Assembly: GCA_034190325.1 (NCBI GenBank)
Contig: JAXHST010000052.1
Span: 1-45,291, forward strand
Reading direction: 5' to 3'
DNA: 45,291 bases
Source: UBA287 sp034190325
GTDB taxonomy: Archaea > Thermoplasmatota > UBA186 > UBA287
Positions 14,663 through 23,254 of the stretch are shown here, piece by piece. The position numbers and the translations under genes were made by a program. The notes beneath the pieces were generated by a model. It was given only the letters and a program-made list of their open reading frames with translations. It had not been told where the DNA came from and ran no database searches. The stretch's first letter is position 1. The number at the start of each line of letters is the position of its first letter.

Positions 14663-15892
14663 TCAACTATTTATATTGGAAACGGGATTGTCACCTCCTG
14701 TATATTCATATGAGCTGAATCTGAATACCTGCAACCCGCAGTCTCTCATGCATGGCGATAGCGGGTTATAAGCAGTGCCGATGAATAGCGCATCATCTGT
14801 AGCCATCAGCTCTCTGATGCCGTATTGCATACGACTGTCTGTTTCAAATATCTTTTCCCAGTTTAACCCATCATCGCTCACCCAAAGCTGGGCCGGGCCG
14901 AAAAACTTCAAAGTTCCGAGATATAGCCTTCCCTCATACTCCTCCATGTTCCATGCGTAAAGGTTGTCCCTGTAACCAAACCCCTCAGGGTATATTCCAT
15001 CATCTCCAACGATGGTCTCCCATGAATCTGGATCATCAGGGTTAGCAGAGCGCTTCAGATAGAAGCTCTGAGCTCTGGGCAGCCCACATGAGCCTATATA
15101 TAAATACCCATCGAACACTTCAAGTGTCATCATAAAGTGCCCGTCATGCAACTCCAGCACCCGCTCAACTCTCTCGCCGTCATATCTAAAAAGAGGCTGT
15201 CTATAGCTCGACCATTCAGTGAAATACAGGTTATCTTCAAAAACGGCAAATCCCGCGAATGTTTTGATGAGATTAGCTCCCTCATCGCTATATATCCTTG
15301 TGAAGTCCTTGCCGTCAAATGACCAGACCTCAGGCACTCCAGAAGTGCCGATGAACAGTTTGCCGTCATACACCGCAGATCCCCGGATTGAACTGCCGTC
15401 AAATGTTTTGAGCTTGGTCCATGTCAGGCCATCTTCGCTCTCCCAGATACCGCATCTCGCACGCATACAGAAAGAGCCAGCGTAAAGTTTTCCATTATAC
15501 TCCCTCATCTCCCGGAATCCTATATTCTCCTGATCATCACCGGAGCCATCGCCGAGATCAAGGACTTTAGTCCACTCATCAGTAGTCTCATCTTCAAGCC
15601 TCCAGATCTCCGCTCCGCTAGCTATAGAGGGGAATACGCTGACCGGTGACATACTGAGCGGCGAGGTGCTCAGAGTCCCCACATACAGGTGCCCCTTGAA
15701 ATATGCCATAGACCAGGCGTATTTGTTCAGATAGTTTCCAAACCCCATTCCAGCGCTCTCCGTTAGATCCTTGAGCTCAAAGTCGGGCTCTGTAGCAGGG
15801 GAGGCCATCACCGCACCGGATGGGGCGATGAGCAAGATCCCTGCGATCGCGAGAGCAAATGTTCCTCTTTTAACCACATCCAATTCTTTCAT
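14663..15892 (-). CDS. exported beta-propeller protein (unknown function)
   Basis: This 409-residue protein has a signal peptide (FALAIAGILLIAPSGAVMA, cleavage near 30) followed by about six similar blades: AYFKGHLYVGTLS, REYNGKLYAGSF, AVYDGKLFIGTS, AVFEDNLYFTEW, EVFDGYLYIGSC, EEYEGRLYLGTL, MATDDALFIGTA. Each has a hydrophobic strand ended by Tyr-hydrophobic-Gly and a Trp-rich partner strand. Cysteines come in pairs (CMRARC, CMRDC) and could form disulfides outside the cell. No enzyme motif is recognised; binding or adhesion is plausible. AAGGAGGG seven bases before ATG 15892 supports the start. Copy B of the 57-base repeat is the 3' end of this gene. Confidence 0.8.
   Translation of the reverse strand: MKELDVVKRGTFALAIAGILLIAPSGAVMASPATEPDFELKDLTESAGMGFGNYLNKYAWSMAYFKGHLYVGTLSTSPLSMSPVSVFPSIASGAEIWRLEDETTDEWTKVLDLGDGSGDDQENIGFREMREYNGKLYAGSFCMRARCGIWESEDGLTWTKLKTFDGSSIRGSAVYDGKLFIGTSGVPEVWSFDGKDFTRIYSDEGANLIKTFAGFAVFEDNLYFTEWSSYRQPLFRYDGERVERVLELHDGHFMMTLEVFDGYLYIGSCGLPRAQSFYLKRSANPDDPDSWETIVGDDGIYPEGFGYRDNLYAWNMEEYEGRLYLGTLKFFGPAQLWVSDDGLNWEKIFETDSRMQYGIRELMATDDALFIGTAYNPLSPCMRDCGLQVFRFSSYEYTGGDNPVSNINS
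14723..14783 (-). repeat. duplicated 3' scrap (copy B, within the propeller gene)
   Basis: This is the intact partner of 11897-11953 and encodes the C-terminal CMRDCGLQVF region. The two copies have the same orientation and flank the arylsulfotransferase-like gene and the IS4 relic. Confidence 0.75.
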
Positions 15893-15993
15893 TCTTAATT
15901 CCCTCCTTATTGAAGATCTGCCAAAATAATTTCAGACAACATGCGATTGTCTCTCTCCACCCTGTTTGTTTTGTGCCCTTAATAATCTTTTGA

Positions 15994-16560
15994 TCAGATT
16001 GGATATACAACCGTGTTAAAACACGGTTTGTGTAGGGAGTGTTTCACACGCCCGTATATCGCTTCCAATCCTGATTCAGACCACAATTTATGCTTTATTC
16101 TCTTTTGTAGCTCTCCCATCAACCTTTCAATAAGATTGTTGTTCCATGGAATGTGCTTACCTTTCTTACACTCTGGCAAAGGTTACTACACTGCTACTTG
16201 TGCTTCTTATAAACTTAGCAGCAGACAGAGAGAATTAAATAACATACAGCTTCTTCATCTTATCAGCAGTCCATTCCCTATTCTATGGCTTCTTTATCTC
16301 CGTCTTTGATGTGTTTTAGAACAGAATCTCTCAGAGTAAAAAGCAGCTGTTCAGAACTCTTCTTCTCTCTTTCTTGTCCATCCTTCCACTAGCGCGTATG
16401 ACTTATAGTATGATCAAGAGATAACTGGAAGCCATTTTTAATAAGAGCCAGAATCGCTTTTTCTCCATCACTTATCAGGCTGACTACAGCTTTGTTCAAT
16501 TCCATGTTCTTTACGCAATTTGTTATGTTTTCCCTTGTTTTCGTCTATCGACGCTTCCTA
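15994..16560 (-). pseudogene. decayed DDE transposase (family not assigned)
   Basis: Reading the minus strand from ~16560, fragments in changing frames resemble an archaeal transposase with a catalytic-domain start VSLISDGEKAILALIKNGFQ, then SLDHTISHTR and WKDGQER, and near the end IPWNNNLIERLMGELQKRIKHK followed by WSESGLEAI. The NNLIERLMGEL block is typical of the final acid-containing helix of this transposase group. At least four stops or shifts interrupt it. The element is unrelated to the IS4 and IS481 relics nearby. Confidence 0.65.
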
Positions 16561-17238
16561 AGTTCATTGTTATATTCATTTAAGCACCTCTTTTCTTGTC
16601 GTTTTGCTTAAGTTTATAAGGAGGTGCTTAACTTAAATTTTAACCCATTTTGTCACACAACCAAAAAAATAAAGCCCTCTTCATTTTCTTCAGGCAATAA
16701 CTCAGAGATCAGCCCCTCTCAGGAGAATTCTCAGCGAAGAGTGGCAGATCGTAACCCTTCTGAGGAAGAGCAGAGTATGAAAAGAATTTATGCTCTGTGT
16801 GGTGTTTGCGGCGTGCTTCATGTTTTGTCTCGAGATGTAAAGAAGCTGGTTGCCCTGAGGCTTTTGGTGTGTTTGCTATAAGGTAAGGCGCGATTCAAAT
16901 GGTATAATTATAACAGGTGGCGAGAGAGTAAAAACCACATTGCTGCGTTTCTGGTCTTTACCCTTACCAGAGGGTCAGTAGAAAGAGTCCTATAGCACAC
17001 GCAGTGAGGGTTGGGATCATGTAAAGGTAAGCTACACAGAGAACTTCGAGGTAATCTTTAGAGCGCATGCATACGTGAGGCTATCAGGGACAACTTTTGA
17101 CAGGAAGAGGGATCTTTATAGATCCTTTAAAGGATAAGATAATAACATAAATAGCCCAGGATACGGGTGGGGTTAAAGGCAGTAAATTCGAATGCAGGTT
17201 GAAGCCGCAAAGAACGAAACAGCTCTGGACAGCAGAGA
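16561..17238. other. gene-free stretch
   Basis: No gene is supported here. A frame at 16624-16881 (plus) ends with a short MKRIYALCGVCGVLHVL piece containing CxxC, but its first half is low-quality translation, so I do not call it. The remainder, up to the asd stop, has stops in all frames and looks like old debris adjoining the transposase relic. Confidence 0.5.
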
Positions 17239-18252
17239 TCACAGATACCCAGAGGCGCTGAGAAGCTCTGCGTTAAGTATGCTTGCTCCGGCAGCTCCGC
17301 GCACGGTGTTGCTGCCCACTGCGAACATTTTGTAGCCGAGCACGCTATCCTTTCTTATCCTTCCAACACTTATGCTGAAGCCATTGCCAAGATCCTTTCT
17401 GGGCTGTGGTCTGTCCTCTTCCTCTCTGAGGATCACAGGCTTCTCTGGTGCCAGAGGAAGTGATAGGCCTTTGAAGCTTCTAAACGCTTCCTTTACCTCC
17501 TCTATATCGGGGTTATCCCTGAGCTTTACCTGTATGCTCAGCGTGTGCCCCTCTATAACATTTACCCTCGTGCAGCTTGCTGAGATCCTGAAATCTGCTC
17601 TTTTTATCCTCCCGTCCTCTAGCCTACCGAAGATCTTCAACGGCTCACTCTCTAGCTTAACCTCCTCATTTTTTATGTAGGGTAAAATGTTGTTCTCTAT
17701 GTCTATAGAGCTCACTCCAGGGTATCCTGCTCCGCTTAGAGCCTGCATTGTTGTTACATTCAAAGCCTCTATCCCAAAATCAAGAAGAGGCTTGAGAGCA
17801 AAGCAGAGTATGATGGTGGAGCAATTGGGATTTGCTACTATGTATCCTCTTTTATCCTTAACAAGCTCTAGATGCTGGGAATTTATCTCCGGGATCACCA
17901 GAGGCACATCCTCCGCCATTCTGTTATCGCTTGCATTGCTGCAGACTATGCAGCCCTTATCGGCAAGCCTTCTCTCTATGTCCTTTGCTGTGCCCGAAGG
18001 GAGGGCTGAGAAATATATATCAGCTTCAGGGAGATGATTTACCACCTCCATATCGGCAATGCTCTCAGGCATCTCTGAGTCAAGAACCCAGTGGCAAGCA
18101 TCTCCATACCTTTTCCCTGCAGAGCGCTCAGAGGCATAAAGCGCCGAGATCTCGAGATCTCTGGTAGAGAGATCTTTAGCACCGCTGAGGAGCTCCACAA
18201 AGCGCTGTCCCACCATGCCTGTAGCTCCGAGTATTGCGCACCTTATGCTCAT
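17239..18252 (-). CDS. asd: aspartate-semialdehyde dehydrogenase
   Basis: This 337-residue enzyme reduces aspartyl phosphate to aspartate semialdehyde with NADPH, the branch point to lysine, threonine and methionine. The Rossmann start is AILGATGMVGQRF (6-18). The catalytic Cys144 lies in VANPNCSTI; the GAGYPGVSSIDI loop and the EGHTLSIQV segment with the catalytic base His follow. It is of the archaeal/fungal-type length. It is the last gene of the lysine operon; its ATG overlaps the dapL stop by four bases (ATGA). Confidence 0.93.
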   Translation of the reverse strand: MSIRCAILGATGMVGQRFVELLSGAKDLSTRDLEISALYASERSAGKRYGDACHWVLDSEMPESIADMEVVNHLPEADIYFSALPSGTAKDIERRLADKGCIVCSNASDNRMAEDVPLVIPEINSQHLELVKDKRGYIVANPNCSTIILCFALKPLLDFGIEALNVTTMQALSGAGYPGVSSIDIENNILPYIKNEEVKLESEPLKIFGRLEDGRIKRADFRISASCTRVNVIEGHTLSIQVKLRDNPDIEEVKEAFRSFKGLSLPLAPEKPVILREEEDRPQPRKDLGNGFSISVGRIRKDSVLGYKMFAVGSNTVRGAAGASILNAELLSASGYL

Positions 18253-19370
18253 GACTCAAGCCTCCTTAGAGCCTCTTCTATCCTGTCTAAAGGCTGTGTG
18301 AGAGCAAAGCGTGCATAGCCCTTACCGCAACTACCGAAGCTCTCACCGGGGGTAACAACTATATCCTTTTCTAGAAGTTCCTCTGCAAGCTCTCCCTTAA
18401 CCCAGAGATAAAATGTGCCTTCAGGTAATGAGCACTCTATGCCCTTGCTCAAAAGCCCATCATGCAAAAGATTTCGTCTCTTCTCATATTCTCTAACGCT
18501 GTTCATGACACACTCCGGCCTCTCTGAGGAAGAGTATGAAGCTAAAGCTTTTGCAGCCGCCCTCTGCACAAAAATTGGTGAACCAGAGTCAATCTGTGAT
18601 TTTACCTTTTTGAGCGCTTTTATAACCTCTTCATTTCCAACACAGAAGCCTATCCTGAAACCTGTCATATTGAATGTCTTTGAGAGGGAATGGAACTCAA
18701 CACCATTCATGGAGCACTGCAGGAAGCTCGGCGCTTTAAACCCGTCAAAGGTTATCTCAGAATAGGCATTGTCATGACATGCGATTATGTTGTTATCGTC
18801 GCAGAAGTCGGCTATTGTTTTCATATCCTCACGTGTGGCAACAGCACCTGTAGGGTTGTTTGGATATGAAAAAAACATGAGCTTTGTTCTATCCTTTACT
18901 TCAATGCTTTCGATCTCAGGCAAAAATTCTTCAGAGAGCTTGAATGCAACAGGCTTTCCATCGCAGAGCAGCGCGGCTCCCTGCGGATAGACAGGGTATC
19001 CCGGATCAGGAACAAGGATCTCATCTCCCTTCTCTATATAAGCTCTGGCTATGTTCGCTATGCCCTCCTTTGAGCCCAGAAGCGCTATAACCTCTCTCTC
19101 CGCATCAAGAGTAACTCCAAACCTCTTTCTGTACCAATCTGCAACAGCTTCTCTAAAGAATGCTTCTCCATCGCTTGAGGAGTATCTCTGTCCTTCTCTT
19201 TCATGCATTGTTTTACAGGCTTCCTCAACCACAAAATCTGGGACCTTCATATCCGGGTCCCCTATAGCAAAGGATATAACGTTTTTCCCTTCTCTCTTTT
19301 TCCTTGCTATCTCCCGCTCAAGCTCCGCAAATGGGTAGCGTGGTAAATTCCTTAACCTCTCAGCAATCAT
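18249..19370 (-). CDS. dapL: LL-diaminopimelate aminotransferase
   Basis: This 373-residue class I/II PLP aminotransferase has the fold markers FAIGDPDMKVP (34-44), SYPNNPTGA (168-176), DNAYSEITFDG, and PLP-binding Lys231 in SLSKTFNMTGFRIGF. DapL converts tetrahydrodipicolinate directly to LL-diaminopimelate using glutamate, bypassing succinylated or acetylated intermediates. The specific name is inferred from context: it sits between dapF and asd, and no dapD, dapC or dapE gene occurs in the operon. A general aspartate aminotransferase is the alternative. Its start overlaps the dapF stop by 11 bases. Confidence 0.85.
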   Translation of the reverse strand: MIAERLRNLPRYPFAELEREIARKKREGKNVISFAIGDPDMKVPDFVVEEACKTMHEREGQRYSSSDGEAFFREAVADWYRKRFGVTLDAEREVIALLGSKEGIANIARAYIEKGDEILVPDPGYPVYPQGAALLCDGKPVAFKLSEEFLPEIESIEVKDRTKLMFFSYPNNPTGAVATREDMKTIADFCDDNNIIACHDNAYSEITFDGFKAPSFLQCSMNGVEFHSLSKTFNMTGFRIGFCVGNEEVIKALKKVKSQIDSGSPIFVQRAAAKALASYSSSERPECVMNSVREYEKRRNLLHDGLLSKGIECSLPEGTFYLWVKGELAEELLEKDIVVTPGESFGSCGKGYARFALTQPLDRIEEALRRLES

Positions 19371-20121
19371 TCTCTATTTCTCCCTTAAACACCTCTGCAG
19401 GCTCACTGCTCATATAGACCCTGTTATCTATGACCTCCACCTCAAGATTCCCGCCGGGTAAAGACACCTCTACTTTGTCAGCAATCCCTTTGTACCTGTA
19501 GCCCGCAAAAACAGAAGCGCAGGCTCCGGTGCCGCACGCCAGGGTGAAGCCTGCCCCTCTCTCATAGACCCTCAGCTTGATCCTTGATGGAGAGATGATT
19601 TCAGCAAACTCTATGTTAATATCCCCATTGAAGATCTCTTCTATCCTCTCCGCTTTTGCGGAGAGATCCTCAAAGATAACGGCATGTGGGTTTCCCAGCG
19701 AAAGGAGAAAAGCCTCTGTGCTCTTTCCATCAACATCCAGCTTTTTTATCCCCTCCATCTCCGGTTCTGGCATGCGCTCCCTTACTCTGCCAACCCTGTT
19801 TCCTCTGAGCTCAAGGTATAATCTAACCTCTCCGCCCTTTGTTTGCAGAGAGATCTCTCTTCCGTCTACATAGCCCTTCTCATAAAGGAACTTTGCCATG
19901 CACAGTGCGCCATTACCGCACATCTCAGCCTCGCTTCCATCAGGATTGAATATCCTCATTGTATAGCCTTCCTCAAGGTAAAGCACTCCATCGGCTCCGA
20001 TACCGAAGTGGCGATCGCAGACCTTTCTGACGTCTACGCTTGTCTTTTGTGACATCCTGTCTATTATCACAAAGTCATTCCCGAGATTTTGATATTTGTA
20101 GAACACTTTTTTCTCTTCCAT
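19360..20121 (-). CDS. dapF: diaminopimelate epimerase
   Basis: This ~253-residue cofactor-independent epimerase turns LL- into meso-diaminopimelate. It shows the two mirrored halves of the family, each with its thiol: MCGNGALC (first catalytic Cys near 68) and LACGTGACAS (second near 196). QNLGNDFVIID and HFGIGADGVL at the N-terminus are also typical, as is GNPHAVIF. ATG 20121 is preferred over the in-frame GTG one codon upstream because AAGGAGGTG lies five bases before it. It overlaps the lysA stop by one base (TGATG), consistent with coupled translation. Confidence 0.95.
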   Translation of the reverse strand: MEEKKVFYKYQNLGNDFVIIDRMSQKTSVDVRKVCDRHFGIGADGVLYLEEGYTMRIFNPDGSEAEMCGNGALCMAKFLYEKGYVDGREISLQTKGGEVRLYLELRGNRVGRVRERMPEPEMEGIKKLDVDGKSTEAFLLSLGNPHAVIFEDLSAKAERIEEIFNGDINIEFAEIISPSRIKLRVYERGAGFTLACGTGACASVFAGYRYKGIADKVEVSLPGGNLEVEVIDNRVYMSSEPAEVFKGEIENDC

Positions 20122-21281
20122 CACAACACCTCCTTCGAGAACAGATCCTCATAGCTTTCTCTCTTTCGGATGAGCCTGTCCCTTCCATCTTCGATCATAA
20201 CCTCTGCAGCTCTGGGTCTGGAGTTGTAGTTCGAGCTCATGGAATAACCATAGGCGCCAGCATTCTCTATCGCTAAAAGATCTCCCTCCCTGAGCTCGGG
20301 CATCTCTCTATCAAGAGCCAGGAAATCGCCGCTCTCGCAGAGAGGCCCGACGACATCATAAAGCTTTTTCATTCTTCCTATGCTATCGCCCACAAGCCTG
20401 ACCTTGTGATAAGAGCCATACATAGCTGGCCTTATCAGTGTATTGAACCCTGCATCCACCTGTGCAAAGTTCCTGCCACCATTACTCTTTATCGTGTTTA
20501 CTCTGGTTAAAAGCACTGTAGAATCCGCAACAATATAACGCCCAGGCTCTATCGCTATGGGCTCCTTGATTATCCTGCGCAGAGCATTTGCTAAGGAGAG
20601 GATGTCAAGCTCTCTTTCATCTTCCTTGTATGGCACACCGAACCCTCCACCTATATCCAAAAATTCAACAGGCATCTCCTCTTTCAAACGTTCTAAGATC
20701 TCTGCGGCTCTTATGAAGGGCTCCTCGCTCAGTATACCGGAGCCTATGTGGCAGTGCAGTGCTTTTACCTCATGCCCTCTCTGCATAGCCATATTGACAG
20801 CTCTCTTGAGGACCTTTTCCTCCATGCCAAACTTTGAGCTTTTATTTCCAGTTATTGTCTTTTCGCTATGGCCAGCTCCAACACCCGGGTTGAGCCTGAA
20901 AGAGAGGGATAGAGGCTTTTTTGCAAAAGTGCATAGCCTCTCGAGCTCTGAGCAGGAGTCTATGTTTATCATCACATCTTTTTCTGCTAAAAATGCAAGT
21001 TCGTCGTTTCTTACGCCTGTGCCTGTGAACATTATTCTATTTTCAGGAAAACCTGCCCTGAGACATGCGAGCACTTCGCCCACAGATACTGCGTCAGCAA
21101 AGCTCCCTTCATTGCGAAGTATCTTCAGTATTGCCATATTAGTATTTGCTTTGCATGAGTAATAGACCCTATCAAAAGCACCCTTAAGCTTCCCGTACCT
21201 CTCCCTTATCTTTCCCGCATCTGTCACATAGAGCGGCGTATCATACTTCTCAGCCAGCAACATTTCATCATTCGTTTCCAT
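20121..21281 (-). CDS. lysA: diaminopimelate decarboxylase
   Basis: This 386-residue fold-III PLP enzyme decarboxylates meso-diaminopimelate to lysine, the final step. PLP Lys44 lies in VYYSCKANTNMAIL; HCHIGSGI, FLDIGGGFGVPY and EPGRYIVADS bind the cofactor phosphate; GPLCESGDFLA supplies the active-site Cys from the partner subunit of the dimer. The ATG at 21281 follows GAGGTG with five-base spacing and overlaps the end of lysC by 14 bases. Confidence 0.95.
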   Translation of the reverse strand: METNDEMLLAEKYDTPLYVTDAGKIRERYGKLKGAFDRVYYSCKANTNMAILKILRNEGSFADAVSVGEVLACLRAGFPENRIMFTGTGVRNDELAFLAEKDVMINIDSCSELERLCTFAKKPLSLSFRLNPGVGAGHSEKTITGNKSSKFGMEEKVLKRAVNMAMQRGHEVKALHCHIGSGILSEEPFIRAAEILERLKEEMPVEFLDIGGGFGVPYKEDERELDILSLANALRRIIKEPIAIEPGRYIVADSTVLLTRVNTIKSNGGRNFAQVDAGFNTLIRPAMYGSYHKVRLVGDSIGRMKKLYDVVGPLCESGDFLALDREMPELREGDLLAIENAGAYGYSMSSNYNSRPRAAEVMIEDGRDRLIRKRESYEDLFSKEVL

Positions 21282-22533
21282 TTTTCACCTCTATGAGATC
21301 TCTGTGGAGCGCTTTAACTGCTCTATCGCACTCTTCCCCAGCGACAACAAAGTTTATTGCGGAATCTGAGGCACCCTCAGAGATCATGAGTATGTTTATT
21401 CCCTCTTTCTTCATCGATAAAAAAACGTCAGCGCTGATGCCGGGGGTCATTCCTATATCATATCCCACCGTAGCTATGAGGGCAACATTTTCTATGCGCA
21501 TTGGTTTTATCTCCTCAGCCCTTTCCTCGCAATTCTCATCTACAAGAAGGGCCAGAGAAGCCTGTGAGGTCGATATGGCATATATCAGATCACCTCCCCT
21601 GTAGTGGTCATCTATGATCTTTCCAGGCATCCTTGTGTAAGCTAGCCCGGGTATGGAAAATTTAAGGATCTTAACCCCTTTTCTGCAGGATATAGCTCTT
21701 ATCTTCGCTTTTTCACCCGTTTTATCTGATATGAGTGTTCCTTTTGCGCTATGGTCATCTATGCTTTTTACGAATATCCTTATTCCTTTTTTCACAGCCG
21801 GCTCTATAGCTCTCGGGTGCAGAATCTTTGCACCATAGTGCGCAAGCTCGGCAGCTTCTTCGTAAGAGAGCTCTTCTATAAGGTGCGCCCTCTCCACAAT
21901 CCTGGGATCAGCGCTCATAAAGCCCTGAGTATCCTTCCAGAGCTCAACAGCTTCCGCATCTGTGAGATAGGATATTGCAGAGGCTGTGTAGTCAGAGCCT
22001 CCTCTGCCAAGGGTTTTTATACTGCCTTTTTCATCTATGCCGAAATAGCCTGTTATTATCGGTATAGAGCCCTTCATGATCTCTTCTTTTATCCTCTTAT
22101 TTACATTTGTGCACTCCTCAAGCAGTATTTCTCCGCTCTCATCCGTTACCAGCGGAAGGCTATCGCTCTCCAGAACTGTTGCTCTCATACCCTTAGAGTT
22201 GAGGTATCTTTCAAGCAGCATGGCGGATAGTCTCTCTCCATAGCTGACAAAGGCGTCCAGGCTCTCAGCTCTTTTTGCGTTTGAAAGCATCTGCTCCATT
22301 CTTGAGATCATTGCTTTTTTGTGCTCTTCACCAGCATCCATGCGTTCAACCATAGCGATGTGTCTCTCTCTCAAGCCCTCTACATCTCTGGAAGGAAATG
22401 ATAGGTAGAGCTCATCTGTCACCTCCGGCAACGCCGAAACAACCACTATTTTTTCCTCTTTTTCCTCCTTCAGTATTCTCCATATCCTGTCCATCTTATC
22501 TATGCATGAGCCACCAAACTTCAAAACCTTCAC
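21268..22533 (-). CDS. lysC: aspartate kinase
   Basis: This ~421-residue enzyme phosphorylates aspartate, the first committed step. The kinase domain starts KVLKFGGSCI, followed by GYFGIDEKGSIKTLGRGGSDYTA and EAVELWKDTQGF. The C-terminal ~130 residues form paired ACT domains (KFSIPGLAYTRM..., ENVALIATVGYDIGMTPGIS), the usual site of feedback by lysine or threonine. The start is uncertain: the frame is open to 22596, inside dapB, but GTG 22533 places the family-typical MKVLKFGG at the N-terminus with GGTGAG seven bases upstream; GTG 22536 and 22545 are alternatives. Confidence 0.92.
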   Translation of the reverse strand: MKVLKFGGSCIDKMDRIWRILKEEKEEKIVVVSALPEVTDELYLSFPSRDVEGLRERHIAMVERMDAGEEHKKAMISRMEQMLSNAKRAESLDAFVSYGERLSAMLLERYLNSKGMRATVLESDSLPLVTDESGEILLEECTNVNKRIKEEIMKGSIPIITGYFGIDEKGSIKTLGRGGSDYTASAISYLTDAEAVELWKDTQGFMSADPRIVERAHLIEELSYEEAAELAHYGAKILHPRAIEPAVKKGIRIFVKSIDDHSAKGTLISDKTGEKAKIRAISCRKGVKILKFSIPGLAYTRMPGKIIDDHYRGGDLIYAISTSQASLALLVDENCEERAEEIKPMRIENVALIATVGYDIGMTPGISADVFLSMKKEGINILMISEGASDSAINFVVAGEECDRAVKALHRDLIEVKNGNE

Positions 22534-22555
22534 CACAGCTCTCACCAGCCCGGCA

Positions 22556-23251
22556 CTAAAGCCCCAGCACCTCTTCCATCGAATGGATCTCTCCATCGCT
22601 CAAGCCATATACCCAGCGTATTGCTCTGATAACGCCGGAGACAAAGCAGTCCCTGCCAAGAGCGGTATGTTTTACCTCCAGTTTTTCACCTGAGCCGGCG
22701 AACATCACAGTATGCTCTCCAAAGATGTCTCCTGCTCTTATAGAATGAATGTCCGCTTTCTGAATCAACCTTTGAGAGATCGCTATCGCTGTGCCGGAGG
22801 GCCTGTCTATCTTATTCCTGTGATGGATCTCTATTATGTCTGCATCATAGCCTCCAAGCTTTTGGGATATTAGCTCAGCGGCTTTCAAAAGGACATTTAT
22901 GCCCAGAGAGAAGTTTGGGGAGAGAACAACAGACGCTTTACTCTTATCTGCTAAATCTTTTATCCTCTCTATCTCCTCTTCCGTTAAACCTGTGGTGCCT
23001 ATAACCATGTTGTGTCCCATGCTGAGAGCTATTTCTGCATGCTTTACGGTTGCTTCCGGCTCTGTGAAATCAACGACTATTGATTTTTTGTGGCCTTTCA
23101 GAGCATCTTCCAGCTCTGTATCGGCAATAAAACCAGGGATGTTTTCTTCCTTAACCACAGCTCCTGCCAGCTCCATATCCTTTTCCTCTCTTACCCTTTC
23201 AACTATCAGCTCACCCATCCTGCCTAAAGCGCCGCACACAAAAACTTCCAT
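22556..23251 (-). CDS. dapB: 4-hydroxy-tetrahydrodipicolinate reductase
   Basis: This 231-residue NAD(P)H enzyme reduces the DapA product to tetrahydrodipicolinate. It has the Rossmann start VFVCGALGRMGELI, the VDFTEPEATVKH and GTTGLTEEEI motifs, SPNFSLGINVLL and the substrate-binding HHRNKIDRPSGTA. It is slightly short (typical 240-270) but complete. Three bases separate it from dapA and 22 from the chosen lysC start. Confidence 0.93.
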   Translation of the reverse strand: MEVFVCGALGRMGELIVERVREEKDMELAGAVVKEENIPGFIADTELEDALKGHKKSIVVDFTEPEATVKHAEIALSMGHNMVIGTTGLTEEEIERIKDLADKSKASVVLSPNFSLGINVLLKAAELISQKLGGYDADIIEIHHRNKIDRPSGTAIAISQRLIQKADIHSIRAGDIFGEHTVMFAGSGEKLEVKHTALGRDCFVSGVIRAIRWVYGLSDGEIHSMEEVLGL

Positions 23252-23254
23252 GTC

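Noticed and set aside
16624..16881. 85-codon frame with a CGVCG motif
   Set aside because: The first half is of low complexity and the CxxC part is too short; neighbouring DNA is decayed.
10792..17238. tRNA or other structured RNA in the long intergenic zones
   Set aside because: I looked for cloverleaf-like stems with TTCRA loops and CCA-adjacent acceptor stems and saw none; a covariance search would be needed to exclude them fully.
20557..21162. 201-codon plus-strand frame
   Set aside because: Antisense to lysA; no start context or family features.
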